From Thioclava sp. GXIMD4216 (GTDB lineage: Bacteria; Pseudomonadota; Alphaproteobacteria; Rhodobacterales; Rhodobacteraceae), in contig NZ_CP149926.1 of the NCBI RefSeq assembly GCF_037949285.1, positions 1,095,501-1,159,500 of the forward strand: 64,000 bases of DNA, given 5' to 3'. The position numbers were made by a program, and so were the translations under genes. How positions within the stretch are numbered: position 1 is the first letter of the stretch; each line of letters starts with the position of its first letter. The notes under the pieces were generated by a model. That model was not told where the DNA came from and did not search any database. It saw nothing but the letters and a program-made list of their open reading frames with translations. This document shows, piece after piece, positions 63,393-64,000 of this stretch.

Positions 63393-63968
63393 ATGAAGTT
63401 CTTCTTTCTATCCGCATCCTTCTGCCTTGCCGCTTCAGCCGCCCTGTCCCAGCCCATCGTCGAGGGGCCGGTCGTTGAGGAATATCACTTTGACGCGGAT
63501 GGCGATGGGACAGAGGAGCTGATCACCGATCTCACGACGCGCGATCTTGATCGGGTGCTTGTTATCTCGAAGGACACAGCCGAGCCGCCAGTTGTGATTG
63601 GTCCTCTTTGGGCGAACCTCACTATGTTAGACTCGGTTACCTCAACAAAGCCGGGCCGTTTTACCATCGCGACGGGCTGCGATACCTGCGGGCGCAACGG
63701 GAGCAGTTTGCAATGGCATGTGGCCTTCCGCGAGGGGCGGTATATCGTGGCGGGGGTGACTATCGTGCAATCGGACAGATTAAGCGCTGAATCGGTGCTC
63801 TGCGATGTCAATCTTCTGACGGGCCAAGCCGATGTGTCCCGCGACCCGGATATGCCGGAAACGCGCATCACCACGGATGAGCGCGCCCCCGATCTGCTGG
63901 GGCTGCCCAGCGACTACAGCCCGAAGGTCTGCGATGATCTTATCGCGGGCTTCTGGGCTGTGCGATAG
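63393..63968 (+). CDS. Secreted hypothetical protein
   Basis: The 191 residues begin with a signal peptide (1-19, MKFFFLSASFCLAASAALS). An EF-hand-like acidic stretch DADGDGTEELITDL follows, of the kind found in FG-GAP-like beta repeats. Two cysteines lie in GCDTCG (about 94-99) and two more at about 135 and 181, so disulfides are likely after export. No family was recognised. It starts 20 bases after the DUF2237 gene. Confidence 0.75.
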   Translation: MKFFFLSASFCLAASAALSQPIVEGPVVEEYHFDADGDGTEELITDLTTRDLDRVLVISKDTAEPPVVIGPLWANLTMLDSVTSTKPGRFTIATGCDTCGRNGSSLQWHVAFREGRYIVAGVTIVQSDRLSAESVLCDVNLLTGQADVSRDPDMPETRITTDERAPDLLGLPSDYSPKVCDDLIAGFWAVR

Positions 63969-64000
63969 GGCTCCAGAGGATGTCGTCGATGCGGGGGGCA

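Overview
The window is GC-rich alphaproteobacterial DNA and almost certainly comes from a member of the Rhodobacterales (Rhodobacteraceae/Paracoccaceae). The evidence is the block murA - DUF2948 - hisD - UPF0262 - low-Mr phosphatase - infA - maf - RNase E/G - yacG, and a hydrogenase cluster whose gene order (hupT-U-V-hypF-hupS-L-C-D-F-G-H-J-K-hypA-B-hupR-hypC-D-E) is that known from Rhodobacter capsulatus. The genus cannot be fixed from sequence alone; no photosynthesis genes are present.

Region by region. (1) 1-5289: the right end of an integrated element. A type ISP restriction-modification protein (cut by the window edge), an unknown protein and a tyrosine integrase sit against a tRNA-Thr(GGT) gene, the likely attachment site. 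(2) 5424-17258: a housekeeping block (murA, hisD, infA, maf, RNase E/G, yacG and small conserved genes). It is interrupted at 7766-10831 by a compact arsenic operon: an ArsR-ArsC fusion, a GAPDH-type enzyme and the efflux protein ArsJ. A tRNA-Phe follows. (3) 17798-22486: oxidative-stress genes oxyR, ahpF and ahpC on the minus strand, with an OxyR-like site and a TATAAT upstream of ahpC, then an amidase. (4) 22710-30734: a BCCT transporter, a MarR/HlyD/DHA2 multidrug efflux operon, a YegD-like Hsp70, tRNA-Gly(TCC), rlmF, and a coupled small gene pair ending in hemP. Two TGA-N9-TCA iron boxes precede that pair. (5) 31063-52384: a complete uptake [NiFe]-hydrogenase locus. It holds the H2-sensing cascade (HupUV sensor hydrogenase, HupT kinase, HupR regulator), the membrane enzyme HupSLC with its chaperones and protease (HupDFGHJK), and the Ni-Fe(CN)2CO cofactor machinery (HypABCDEF). 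Two additions stand out: a small secreted/membrane protein between hupL and hupC, and a fused Rieske/FAD oxidoreductase between hupC and hupD bounded by strong hairpins. (6) 52396-63968: general genes (aldose epimerase, parE, methyltransferase, cytochrome b561, MATE pump, aspartate aminotransferase, XRE regulator, sdhE, LdtR-type regulator, DUF2237). They include an AT-rich membrane/coiled-coil protein wedged against parE and a VPLPA-CTERM surface protein.

How the parts work together. HupS carries a Tat signal, so the uptake hydrogenase faces the periplasm and feeds electrons through cytochrome b HupC to the quinone pool. HupUV lacks export and processing signals and acts as the cytoplasmic H2 sensor for HupT/HupR. 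A HupR-type TTG-N5-CAA site lies directly after hypF, upstream of hupS. The most interesting points are the hairpin-delimited Rieske/FAD gene inside the hup operon, the ars operator that overlaps the arsRC start codon, the paired iron boxes facing hupT, and the island at tRNA-Thr. No CRISPR array, complete insertion sequence, prophage or rRNA operon was seen.
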